Part shown: in pieces, positions 55,359 through 64,000 of the stretch | Layout: each line of letters opens with the position of its first letter | Position numbering within the stretch: the stretch's first letter is position 1 | NCBI GenBank assembly: GCA_009760885.1 | Contig: CM019701.1 | Location: forward strand, 36,842,697 to 36,906,696 | Length of the DNA: 64,000 nt | DNA from: Achatina immaculata | Lineage: Eukaryota; Mollusca; Gastropoda; Stylommatophora; Achatinidae | Reading direction: 5' to 3' | Notes under the pieces: generated by a model | The model's database searches: none | What the model was told of the DNA's origin: nothing | What the model saw: the letters and a program-made list of their open reading frames with translations, nothing else | Made by a program: the position numbers and the translations under genes

Positions 55359-55986
55359 AAATTACAAGTGGATTTTCCAGATAGATCCACGCAGGGACTA
55401 TCCAAAATGATTTTAAATTATCTCCTAGATATGGAGAATAACGCTGTCGCCAAGTATGACTGGCTGAGCAATTCAAGCTACAAGGTTCTCAGAATCCACA
55501 ATGGACCTCCCTCTGGTGAAAGAAGAGCATGTTTGACCGAACACTTCCACTGAATTACGATGAACTGTTCTTTCTTAAGTTTTGGATGTTGACGAAGAAA
55601 GAGTATCCAGAAATAGTAGTGGAAGTTGTTAATACTCTTTTTACATTTCTCTGCCACCTACTTTTGCAAGCTAAGCTTTCTGGCACTAACGAGCATGAAA
55701 AACAAGAAACGCTAGAGACTTCTCTCAGTTCAATACGAAATACGTGTTTGTCAGCTAGTCTACCATCAATTGAATTCTTGTCTCACTGATAACTGAAATT
55801 TTTTTTTGTAAACCTCATGAAAATAAGTATGTTTCATGCATTGAAAATGTTTTTTCTTCTTCCTTGTTCACTATTAATAAATGAATGAAATTATTTTTAA
55901 TTATTATTTTAACGCAAAAAAAAAAAACAATCTAGCGAATCTAACAGTACATTAGTATGCAGCGGCATACTCTTTGAGAAGCACTA

Positions 55987-56435
55987 CGTCGCTGAGTCGA
56001 AAAACTGTAACTCGTGTTAATTTTGTTAATAGAACAAAGTGTGTCAGCGACATGGAATAATCTATAGCTGTTCTCAGACCGAGTTTACGTGACAATAAGC
56101 ACCTGTTGAGAGACGTAAACTGGGTTATCACATTTTGTCTGGAAAACACTCAGTTAGAGAGAAAGCTTAAATAGTCTTGACTGAACAGCTGAACCGCTCA
56201 AATACATTTCTGAAGGAAAGCACCTGGTGCAAATTATTGCACTAGTAGCTTTTTCTCATTAAACAAACATGTTTTTTGCAATGTATTGCAACGCTCATTT
56301 TGTTCAGACAAAACAAAAATCACAAAAGAGAGAAACAAATGCTTACAGAAGCTTCTGTCCCTCGGGGCTGTCTGGGAAAATGAACGGCCTCCCCTCACAT
56401 GCTGAATCAAAGCCAAAACTGGTAAAGCTTCTACA
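55987..56435. other. Stretch with no recognised feature
   Basis: No repeat or domain recognised. Confidence 0.4.
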
Positions 56436-56607
56436 TGCAAATTTAACATCATTAGTCTACGGGCCTGATTATCTTCCATGCAAATTTAACATCATTAGTC
56501 TACGGGCCTGATTATCCTCCATGCAAATTTAACATCATCAGTCTACGGGCCTGATTATCCTCCATGCAAATTTAACATCATCAGTCTACGGGCCTGATTA
56601 TCCTCCA
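56436..56607. repeat. 43-bp minisatellite, four units
   Basis: Unit tgcaaatttaacatcattag + tctacgggcctgattatctt + cca, starting at 56436, 56479, 56522 and 56565. Unrelated in sequence to the 43-bp array at 19.2 kb. Confidence 0.92.
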
Positions 56608-58030
56608 ACCGACTTCGCTTGTTGCTTTTTCCACTAGGTTTTTTTATAGTATAAACCGACAACTTTCAAAGGTTGCTCTTCTTCCATCGGCAATTTACCG
56701 GTAATTGCCGGCTGATGCCAAGTATGAGACTGTTAATAGTAACAGAAAAATATTCAACACTGTATACTTCCCATACATCTACTTAGCACTGATTTTCTTA
56801 TCTCTGTTCTAAATGGATGAATTATCCGATCAAAATGAATGTTCACAAGTGTTTCTCTTTCAATACTAAGAAGTGTCCGACTGCTAAGGCACTCCTTTTA
56901 TTTTATATGGACTTATGAACGTGAAATAATTAGTTACATTTTACTAAACAAACTGGGTGCTAGTATAAATGGCAATAGAATATACATTGTTGTAGGTAAG
57001 TTTCGAAATACATCATTTACCTGTTAGCACTAGAAATGGAATTATTATTTCCAAGATAGTTTCTGACATAAAATCTATCTGCAGTTTCATTAGATATTCT
57101 ATAATAGCACATCTCTGACAAAAGTTCTTTTCCATAACTACCTGCGTTATAAAACCTTGTCAATTCAGCACACTTCCAACTGATCTCACAAACATTTTCT
57201 ATATTAATATCGTTATCAACATTCATAAGAAGTTACATTTTTGTAATTCATGTTCTTTAATCTAAAACAAAATTCAAACATTCACTAGTGTGTCATACTG
57301 TATGTTATAATTCTTGTCATCGCAAGTCCAGTATCCTGAAAAAAAGATCACCAGACATCATGACCTCCAAGAGAAATCTTGTATGAATGTGCAAAACTAT
57401 TTATTCTCCCCGTCCTCTCCACCACCCCGAACCTGTCCTATTCATTGACCATTTCGTTGTCATCCATTACGAACTCCATTGAAGGTCTCTGGGTATTTCC
57501 TTTACAGAAACCAGATGAGGTTTCCCAGGCTCCTGAGCGATGTACCAGATGGAACCCCTCCTCACTGAGACTGCCGGAACCTGCATACAGTCTCCTCATC
57601 GTTCAGTCTTCAACTGACTCCAGACCTCTGTTATAGCAACGTCATTCCCATTTGAGCCGCAACAAGAGTAGAACAAAACATTCTCTACCCGACAAGAAGT
57701 GCTCTACTTTGCTCTATTAACATAAAATAAAAGCATCACAACAACCGTTTTAGTACCCCTCTGGACAACAGCGCCTGCCTATCATCAGCCACTACCATCC
57801 ACCGTGTACGCCCACGAAGTGAAAAGGAAGATAAAAGTTCGTGACAAAAACTGTGTTAAGTAAACTATTGTTTTCCACACTAATAGGACTGCTTTAATTC
57901 TGGCAGTCATCTGCAATTAGGAGTTGTTCCAGCTTGTCTGAGCCTGGAATCCCTAATGTTGTATTCGAGTTCTTCATACCAGTTGTCAGTTCACGTCTCA
58001 GATTAATTTCAGTTCTCAAGTAAAGTATCA
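56608..58030. other. Mostly featureless; one weak exon candidate
   Basis: At 57226 down to 57022 (minus) a frame from ATG reads MNVDNDINIENVCEISWKCA and ends SSAN followed by AG|GTAAATG, a good donor. Composition is protein-like but no family is recognised, and no partner exon was found. Confidence that it is real is low. Confidence 0.25.
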
Positions 58031-58034
58031 GATG

Positions 58035-58330
58035 TTTACCTTCAAGTCTAAAGTCAAGTCTCAGATCACTGCCTTCGAGACTCAAGTCAAGTCTCAGATC
58101 ACTACCTTTAAGTCTCAAGTCAAGTCTCAGATCACTGCCTTCGAGTCTCAAGTCAAGTCTCAGATCACTACCTTTAAGTCTCAAGTCAAGTCTCAGATCA
58201 CTACCTTTAAGTCTCAAGTCAAGTCTCAGATCACTACCTTTAAGTCTCAAGTCAAGTCTCAGATCACTAAAGTCTTAAGTCAAGTCTCAGATCACTATCT
58301 TTAAGTCTCAAGTCAAGTCTCAGAATACTA
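58035..58330. repeat. 33-bp minisatellite, about 8 units
   Basis: Unit agtctcaagtcaagtctcag + atcactaccttta. 33 bp keeps the frame, so the plus strand reads SQVKSQITTFK repeats and the minus strand LRLDLRLKGSD repeats. No start or gene context makes either believable as a protein. Confidence 0.93.
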
Positions 58331-58659
58331 CTTTCAAGTCTAAAGTCAAACCTCTCAGACACAGCTTGTTACAAGCCACAGCTAAGTGCTCAGTGTTTCT
58401 ATTTTTTCCATTATTATATGTTGTATATCATTTATGTAAATTTATGTTTTATTTTCTTTCTCTATTTCTTTATCCTGTATGTTTTTGTATGCTTAGGGTG
58501 CAAAGCGAAACGGTACAGCTGTGTGCCCTTTAACTAAAAAAAAAGCTGTTCATACTTTAAAAAAGAATAGTTTTAACAATTAGTTACCACAACCTTACTG
58601 TAGTGTTTTTGTGGATATGTATATACTTAGTCTTGTGTATAATTATGCAAAAAAATTAC

Positions 58660-58825
58660 TAGTCAAGTCGAGTCTGAAATCATTACCTCTAAAGTCTCGT
58701 CAAGTGTCAGATCATTACTGTTACGTCTCAAGTCAAGTCACAGATTCGAGTCTCAAGTCAAATCTCAGATTTGAGTCTCAAGTTGGGTCTCAAATCATTC
58801 CCTGCAGCTTCAAGTCAAATAGCAA
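58660..58825. repeat. Diverged outlier of the 33-bp array
   Basis: The words agtctcaagtcaa and gtctcagat recur irregularly, with deletions. It is separated from the main array by about 330 bp of unrelated sequence. Confidence 0.7.
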
Positions 58826-59520
58826 GTCTGTGAGTCAGATGGAAAGAACGAAAAGCTGATTTCAGATTCAGAGTACCAGAAACGATATAGTGCCGCATGA
58901 ATAAATGGTTGCTAACTGTGAAAGTGAAGAAATCAAATTAAACTTTAATTTATGAAAGTAAAACAAAATAATTTGCATTATGTATCGCTTAACCAGTTTC
59001 AAAATTAAAATTAAAACTCTCTTAGATACTTATATAATTTGTTGCTTCAAGCAAAACATTGTTTATTTAATTTTAAACTGGTTTTTTTTTACATTGTCCA
59101 TGAAACTTTTGCCATTGTTGTTATACACTGTGTAAAGTCAGTTTATTATGTAACGTCCATTGTTTCGTGCTGCACTTTTTTAAAGTTGTGGTCTGATTCC
59201 TCGGTATCTGCTGTCACTCTATGCTGTCCGTGAATGACGCTGACTACATTGCGTGTTCCTCATTCTTCCTGCTCTAATTTGTTTGTATGTTGGACTCGGG
59301 GATAATTTTTTTTTCTTGCTGTTAGCTACGGTTAACTTTTACATCCACATTATGTTTACTGACACAGCAGTGTACAGTGTACCTTAGTGTGATTCGTCTT
59401 GCAGACAGGACGTGCTTATTTTTAAATTTCAGAGGCAAGTTCCTGGCATAACAGAGGTATCTTGGCAGGTATGAAACACTCCAGTAGGAACTAGCTGTAT
59501 CAGACAGGAATTGTTCTCGT
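58826..59520. other. Stretch with no recognised feature
   Basis: AT-rich. No coding frame or border seen. Confidence 0.4.
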
Positions 59521-59524
59521 TAGG

Positions 59525-59745
59525 ACTCGGTCTAGTGTCATTCTTGTCTAGTGTCATTCTTGTCTAGTGTTGTTCTTGTCTAGTGTCCTTCTTGTCTAGT
59601 GTAATTCTTGTCTAGTGTCCTTCTTGTCTAGTGTCCTTCTTGTCTAGTGTCTCTCTTGTCAATTGTCATTCTTGTCAAGTGTCATTCTTGTCTAGTGTCA
59701 TTCTTGTCAAGTGCCATTCTTGTCTAGTGTCATTCTTGTCTAGGA
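59525..59745. repeat. 16-bp minisatellite, about 14 units
   Basis: Unit tctagtgtcattcttg with a few substitutions (tcaagtg, tgttcttg). Confidence 0.94.
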
Positions 59746-59928
59746 TTTTTTATTGCTTGCTGGAAGCACTTTCCTTAAATTTAAATAAAAAAACAATGTG
59801 GAATTAATACATTTATTTTATCGAGGAACTACTGAAATAGTCTTCGGCGCTGACGAGATAGATTCAAATCCTTGTGCAAAATCCTTGTTCTCATTTAACT
59901 GAAAACCTTTACTGGGAGGGAGAGAGAG

Positions 59929-59970
<42 letters not shown>
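59929..59970. repeat. (GA)n microsatellite
   Basis: GA run with one CA interruption. Confidence 0.95.
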
Positions 59971-59973
<3 letters not shown>

Positions 59974-60538
59974 GATAAAGAGGAAGAGGGAGGTAGTGAG
60001 AGAAATGGGTGGAATTAAAATACTACGCAGAACTTTATTTGATCAAAGAAGGTTATCAACTCTAAGAAAAACAACCATTAACTTTAAAGTGACGTTTATT
60101 CCATTATGTGAAACATAATATATGTACAGTTTGCTAATCAGTGACTGTGCTGTATAGATATCGCCAGTAACAGCGGATAGTTACAACAAAGAGTTTCGCA
60201 GACATTAAAAAAATACGTGTAACTGTACAACTGCTTGCTTCTCTGCTAAAGTGCAATGTGAAGATGTTAGTCAGTTCATGTAAATTATTAATTTACAAAT
60301 TAATTAAATTTACATTACTCTTTAAAAATTAGCCCCATTAACTGTTTGTAGGTAGGCTGAGAGCGATTGGGGTTTCCTTTTCGTTTTGCTGCTGGGTTCT
60401 CATATCCTGGTAAGAAATGAAACTTTTGCGTCAAAGTTAACTAAACGTTACGAACTTCATCTTAAACATCATTATTTGCACAAAAGAACAACAACAAGAA
60501 AAGGATCTGAAAGTTAAAAAAAACAAATATTTATTTGT
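59971..60538. other. Stretch with no recognised feature
   Basis: AT-rich. It could be the 3' flank of the gene whose terminal exon is at 60539. Confidence 0.4.
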
Positions 60539-60652
60539 TTACATGGGGACTACACCATACAGGCTGGTAACGGTAGCCACGAGGCCACTGACCAACACAA
60601 CTCTGACTCGCTTGCTAGAAACAGTATGCCCGGGATAAATTCTTCCTTTAAT
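60539..60652 (-). CDS. Candidate terminal exon of an unrecognised gene
   Basis: The minus strand has a T-rich tract and AG (tttttttag), then 37 codons (IKGRIYPGHTVSSKRVRV, VLVSGLVATVTSLYGVVPM) and TAA. An AATAAA lies immediately after the stop (60530-60535). A related sequence at 50732-50848 keeps most residues while flanks have diverged, which suggests past selection on coding. I do not recognise the family. Upstream exons would lie above 60652, but none was found before 64000. Confidence 0.5.
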   Translation of the reverse strand: MKGRIYPGHTVSSKRVRVVLVSGLVATVTSLYGVVPM

Positions 60653-60970
60653 CTAAAAAAAAGACAAAATGACTGATTTAGTTAGCTGCTTAGAAAGGAC
60701 CATCATCTATGCACTCTGGAAACACCTATCGATGTTCCAATCTTTTCTTTAATGTCTTTTTCAACGTTCAGTAAGTATCGACTGACCATTCCTTTGGTGT
60801 TTTAATTAGTCATTCGTGTTTATCTCTGTGAACAGCAAAGAGGCATTCAAGAAAAAAAAAATCCACTTAATCCGACAGATCTAAATTAGTGCTTCCTTTC
60901 CATCCTCTTGCCAGATGGTTCGTCCAGAACTATACACGAGACACTGTAATAAAGCTGTAATACGAGAATG
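60653..60970. other. Stretch with no recognised feature
   Basis: Upstream (minus sense) of the terminal-exon candidate. It would be intron if that exon is real. Confidence 0.4.
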
Positions 60971-60974
60971 TATA

Positions 60975-61413
60975 ACCCAGGAAAAAAGTAAGAACAGCTT
61001 TATTACTTAACGTATTACATCGATGTGACGTTTCGGCGTTAGCCTTTATTATACAAACACAAGTAGGACAAAGAATCAGAGAGAGGAGACAAAGTATAGA
61101 TTCACATAAATCCTGTGTTAAAGAAATAATTTAAACAATTAAAAAAACTGATGAAAAATGGAAAACTCAGCTTTAGTCTTGGAAGAACACAAGTTGAAAA
61201 TCGTATGTACACTTCCAATAACGCAGTATATATATATAGTTGATATTAACTTTATATATTTTAAATTATTTCTTTAACGTAGGATTTATGTGAATCTATA
61301 CTTTGTCTCCTCTCTCTGATTCTTTTCCTGTTCGTGTTTGTATGATGAAGGCAAACACACGTCACACTGTTGTAAACGTTAAGTAATAAAGCTGTTCCTA
61401 CTGTTTTCCTAGT
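60975..61413. mobile_element. Foldback inverted repeat (MITE-like), about 160-bp arms
   Basis: The left arm (gaacagctttattacttaac ... gagacaaagtatagattcac ... aagaaataatttaaa) is matched in reverse by the right arm (tttaaattatttctttaac ... gtgaatctatactttgtctc ... gttaagtaataaagctgttc). The spacer, about 100 bp, includes a short TA run. No coding capacity. A target duplication was not identified. Confidence 0.85.
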
Positions 61414-61899
61414 TTATACATTTCTTGCTAATGTAGTCGCTGGTGATGTAGTCGCTGGTGATGTCACGTCCGGGCTATTGGTACGACCTCCTCACAGTCT
61501 TCAGCGCAGATATCAAAAGTGAAAAAGTTCAGAACGAGACAATGAGAACAGTTTTGGATGGACAGGGGACAACTACTACCCAGTGTTATAGTTTGACACA
61601 AACATGACCAAGAGAAGATTTATCTCAGCGTTGCCAACAGATCAAATCATTCCCTCGTTTCAGTCCTCCATGGAGGTAAAGGAAGGCACAAGAAATGCTG
61701 GATGTCTTGGGTGGCGCAGGCAGAAAGTACGCTACAAACGGCATTCTGAAGGAAGAATGAAAGACTGTGCTTGAGATCTAGGAATTTATCAAAGTCATCA
61801 TTCAACCGGACAGAGAATGTCGCAATTGGGCTTTTGGTGTCAAAGACAAGCAGATACATGAAATAATTCCTCACCACTCTCAGCCACACGACCACATCA
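61414..61899. other. Stretch with no clear feature
   Basis: Probably decayed sequence of the neighbouring LINE, but no domain can be read before 61900. Confidence 0.35.
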
Positions 61900-62340
61900 T
61901 CTTTACCAGTGGTTCTGTTCCCAGCGGACGTCGTGGAGGTTGGGGATTTGTCCCACGCCTCCGTGGAAAAATACGCGACAAAAGAGTGGGTATATCACAA
62001 CTTGAAGTATGAAGACGGAAATCGAAGCCGTCACTGCTGCGATCGCTTGGGTAGTTGAACAGCAAAAGCACAAACACTGTGGTGTCATGGTGACAGATTC
62101 TCAAAGCATGCTCAACAAAGGCATGTTTCCTAGGAAGTGGACCAACCTTCTCTCACACTCTCACTTTGTAGGCATGACATGTATCTACTGTCTTGGGCAT
62201 ACAGGAGTGCCTAATAATGCACGGGCCGACCGGTTGCCTGGAAAGGTCCTCAAGCAGTGTGTGTGCTGAAACGACAAAACGGACATCTAGAAGGCTGTTA
62301 CAGTCAAATTGTGTGGGGAGGAAGTGTTGAAATTGTCAGA
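61900..62340 (+). mobile_element. LINE RNase H-domain fragment
   Basis: The plus strand reads EIEAVTAAIAWVVEQQKHKH, CGVMVTDSQSMLNKG, SHFVGMTCIYCLGHTGVPNN and ARADRLPGK. These are the ELxA, DSQS and GHxGVxxNxxAD signatures of LINE-encoded RNase H. Only this domain remains, with a frame break before it. It differs from the L-D RNase H at 5.3 kb. Confidence 0.82.
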
Positions 62341-62363
62341 AATTGTCAAAAGAAGTGTTGAAA

Positions 62364-62396
62364 TCAATCAATCAATCAATCAATCAAACAATCAGT
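62364..62396. repeat. (AATC)n microsatellite
   Basis: Tetranucleotide run after the RNase H fragment. It resembles a LINE 3' tail. Confidence 0.85.
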
Positions 62397-62704
62397 CAAA
62401 TCATGTTTCGCTACGTCAAGTAGCACCCCAAATTCCTTCATTGTTGACAATGACACTAATTCAGTTTCAGTAGTTTTTTTTAGCCAACCGTCTTGTACTA
62501 CTGATGATGCCAACATGGAATCCCCTTCTTCCACAACTTCTGCCAAGACATATTTGTATTTACCGGCTCTTTTATTTGCCGTGAACACTATGGGGCCTTG
62601 CTAAAAAAGGAATAGCATTCGATAGGTCTGAGACGTGTGATGGGGTACGAGGCGCTGTTACTTTAAAGATTTACCTTGAGGTTCTCTGATCACGCTTATG
62701 GACT
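62397..62704. other. Stretch with a minus-strand open frame of unknown origin
   Basis: At 62588 down to 62376 the minus strand reads TANKRAGKYKYVLAEVVEEG and DSMLASSVVQDGWLKKTTE, running into the AATC repeat. Protein-like composition but not recognised. It may be part of another mobile element. Confidence 0.35.
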
Positions 62705-64000
62705 AATTGATTGATTGATCTTTATTTCAAAAGGGTTAAGAATTGGATACGCAGGCCTGTCTGACATTCTGCCCTTTATCATACATCTTTCACTCTGTTC
62801 CAGACATTCTACAAAAATGCTGTTCATGTAACAAACATAATTAACGCTGAAGCTGAGAGACATAAAATAAAATATAACATTTACATTTCGCTCTTATCCA
62901 TTCACTCAGTACAGAAGTAACTAGATACATATATAAATGACTGTCTACTAAACAAATATTTCAGGACTATTCAGAATACACAATTAACTGTATTAGGTGT
63001 CTGTAAGAGGAGTTTATAATAACTTTTAAGTTTTATGATTCATGGAGGCATGTAGTCGACATCTAATAGATACTGGAAAGTTTGTAGTTGTAGGAAGGAG
63101 TATAATTTATATATTTTTTTTTTACAGGAGTAGATGGTATTCCAAAGATGAGCAGCAGAATAACTAAAGCTTTTCTTGTAAATATCAAGTCTAGGTTTTG
63201 GAAGACATATGTTGTTCAAGCATTGGCTGCACTTTGGGCTAAATTTAAAGAGGTTCCATAGATAAGGCGGGGCATGCCGTGAAAGAATTTGATGTACTAA
63301 CTCGGCTTTGTTGAAGAGGAACCTGTTCTTAAAAGGCAGTATTTTGATACGTTTGTGCTGGTTAGTTGTTTGTGCTTGATCTTTGCCACTAATAAGCTTT
63401 ACTGCTCGCTTTTGGAGTGAGCAAAGCCTCTTTGTATTTGACACTGAGCAACCATCCCATATTGTTGAACAATAGTCTAAATGTGTTTGCATATGTGATA
63501 TGTAGTATGTCTTCCCTGTGTCTTGATCGAGGAAGTGCTTAATTTTGGCTAACTAGTATGGTTTTTGTGCGATGAGTTTTGTTACACCTTGAACATGAGA
63601 GTTCCAGGTCAGATGCTGATCAATAGTAAGACCTAGTGTTTTGTGCTCGCTAACGTTTTCTATCTGTGATGTTTCCGTGCTGAGCCGAAGTGTTGTTTTT
63701 GTTGCGTTTTGTAGTTTCTGTTTTGTTGTTATGAGCATTGATTTTATTTTATCAGTATTTATAATCATGCCATTGTTTTTGCTCCATCTAATTAAATTGT
63801 ATAACTCGACCTGAAGAGTTGATTCCAGATTAATATTTTCGTAGTCACTGGTTTAGACTGTGCAATCATCGACAAAAAGGGCACAAGAAGAATGTTTAAG
63901 ATGAAGTGGAAGATCATTGATATAGATAGCAAAGAGCAACGGGCCTAGAATAGAACCTTGCTGAACACCAGTGTCAATTATAGCAGAATTTGACAGAGAA
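62705..64000 (-). mobile_element. L-F LINE running off the right edge
   Basis: The minus strand encodes, in order from the edge: [20 protein letters not shown], the catalytic-site region [10 protein letters not shown] (usually YADDT; alanine to valine here, then an in-frame stop), INTDKIKSMLITTKQK, LGLTIDQHLTWNSHV, HLDYCSTIWDGCSVSN and LQKRAVKLISGKD, and a C-terminal KPRLDIYKKSFSYSAAHLWN block. The 3' end at about 62710 has an ATCA tetranucleotide tail. Resembles Jockey/CR1-type reverse transcriptases. 5' part outside the window. Confidence 0.87.

Larger units (their letters stand above)
52560..55789 (+). pseudogene. hAT transposase, broken
   Basis: In order: GFSFSGPENHPVPEPVVYGD, a KLIRHLNTRLNYF piece that resembles the BED-finger end, TEDVILPACKEVVKSMLGDE and LSNIISLWIDEMSSDIQSHV, REQISNARVFSLQLYESNDI (the first catalytic aspartate of the family, LDEST, is YESND here), HWLSKR-like and GKVLERFYELRNELLNLL, then AYLTDIF. 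After the insertions come DWLSNSSYKV and the C-terminal dimerisation block FLKFWMLTKKEYPEIVVEVV. It is the same architecture as ZBED5/SCAND3-type hAT proteins. Many stops. Confidence 0.82.
52281..55986 (+). mobile_element. hAT transposon (Charlie/ZBED-like), broken by three insertions
   Basis: The left end cagtggttatcaattttttg and right end (reverse complement agtgcttctcaaagagtatg) have the CAGTGGTTCTCAA-type ends of hAT/Charlie elements. An 8-bp target duplication was not recovered. It lies directly 5' of the intact synthetase gene (its left end is about 100 bp upstream of the ATG), so it occupies the promoter side. Confidence 0.8.

Noticed and set aside
57894..58304. Coiled-coil-like repeat protein from the 33-bp array
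   Set aside because: Same reason: frame-preserving minisatellite, open on both strands, with no upstream coding context.
1..64000. Bacterial-type features (operons, CRISPR arrays, ribosome-binding sites, riboswitches)
   Set aside because: The genome is eukaryotic. The tandem repeats lack the repeat-spacer pattern of CRISPR: the whole unit repeats, with no unique spacers.

Overview
This window looks like repeat-rich nuclear DNA from an invertebrate animal. The evidence is an AT-rich background, spliced coding exons with GT/AG borders and conserved phases, many decayed non-LTR retrotransposons (LINEs), Tc1/mariner and hAT transposons, SINE-like repeats and many mini- and microsatellites. A mollusc-like genome is my best guess from the general flavour of the LINEs and SINEs, but nothing in the sequence proves it. 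There are no operons, CRISPR arrays or bacterial genes.

Host genes. The one complete gene is on the minus strand at 52183 down to 32853. It has nine exons that join in frame to a 560-residue ANL-superfamily (AMP-forming acyl-CoA synthetase-like) enzyme with all main core motifs. About 5.4 kb further along the same strand lies a second copy (27482 down to 17226). It keeps exons 1-8 with the same sizes and phases, but carries two in-frame stops, an 86-bp deletion in exon 7 and no terminal exon, so it is a decaying tandem duplicate. A third copy is represented only by exon 6, in the opposite orientation, at 14591-14707. Near the right side a short terminal-exon candidate (60539-60652, minus) of an unrecognised gene has a decayed relative at 50732-50848, inside intron 2 of the intact gene.

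Mobile DNA by region. From 1.8 to 13.1 kb is a nested stack: an RNase H-bearing LINE on the minus strand has been hit by a Tc1 element, by a mariner (itself hit by a LINE with a 5' inversion) and by a GC-rich, tandem-repeat-bearing retroelement called Element X here. A LINE of another family (L-A) sits inside a further LINE (L-C) to its left. From 13.9 to 32.7 kb are LINE 3' fragments, a second Element X copy, the decayed synthetase copy and a 43-bp minisatellite cut by a LINE. From 32.8 to 52.2 kb the introns of the intact gene hold a nearly full-length LINE (L-E), a second mariner carrying a third Element X, tRNA-like SINEs, LTR-like blocks and a 51-bp minisatellite split in two. From 52.3 to 56.0 kb is a hAT transposon broken by a SINE-like repeat (itself broken by an LTR-like insertion) and by a LINE. 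From 56 to 64 kb are several minisatellites, a foldback inverted repeat, a LINE RNase H fragment and a LINE running off the right edge.

LINE names used below are local labels based on the 3' tail: L-A (TATAAGA-type tail), L-B (GA tail), L-C (ATC/GAT tail), L-D (RNase H LINE), L-E (GAAT tail), L-F (ATCA tail). Every transposase or reverse transcriptase frame seen is broken, or lacks key residues, in this window. The most novel-looking item is Element X: three copies, two with exact target-site duplications, a GAA-repeat tail, and two internal arrays of hairpin-forming repeats with no protein coding.
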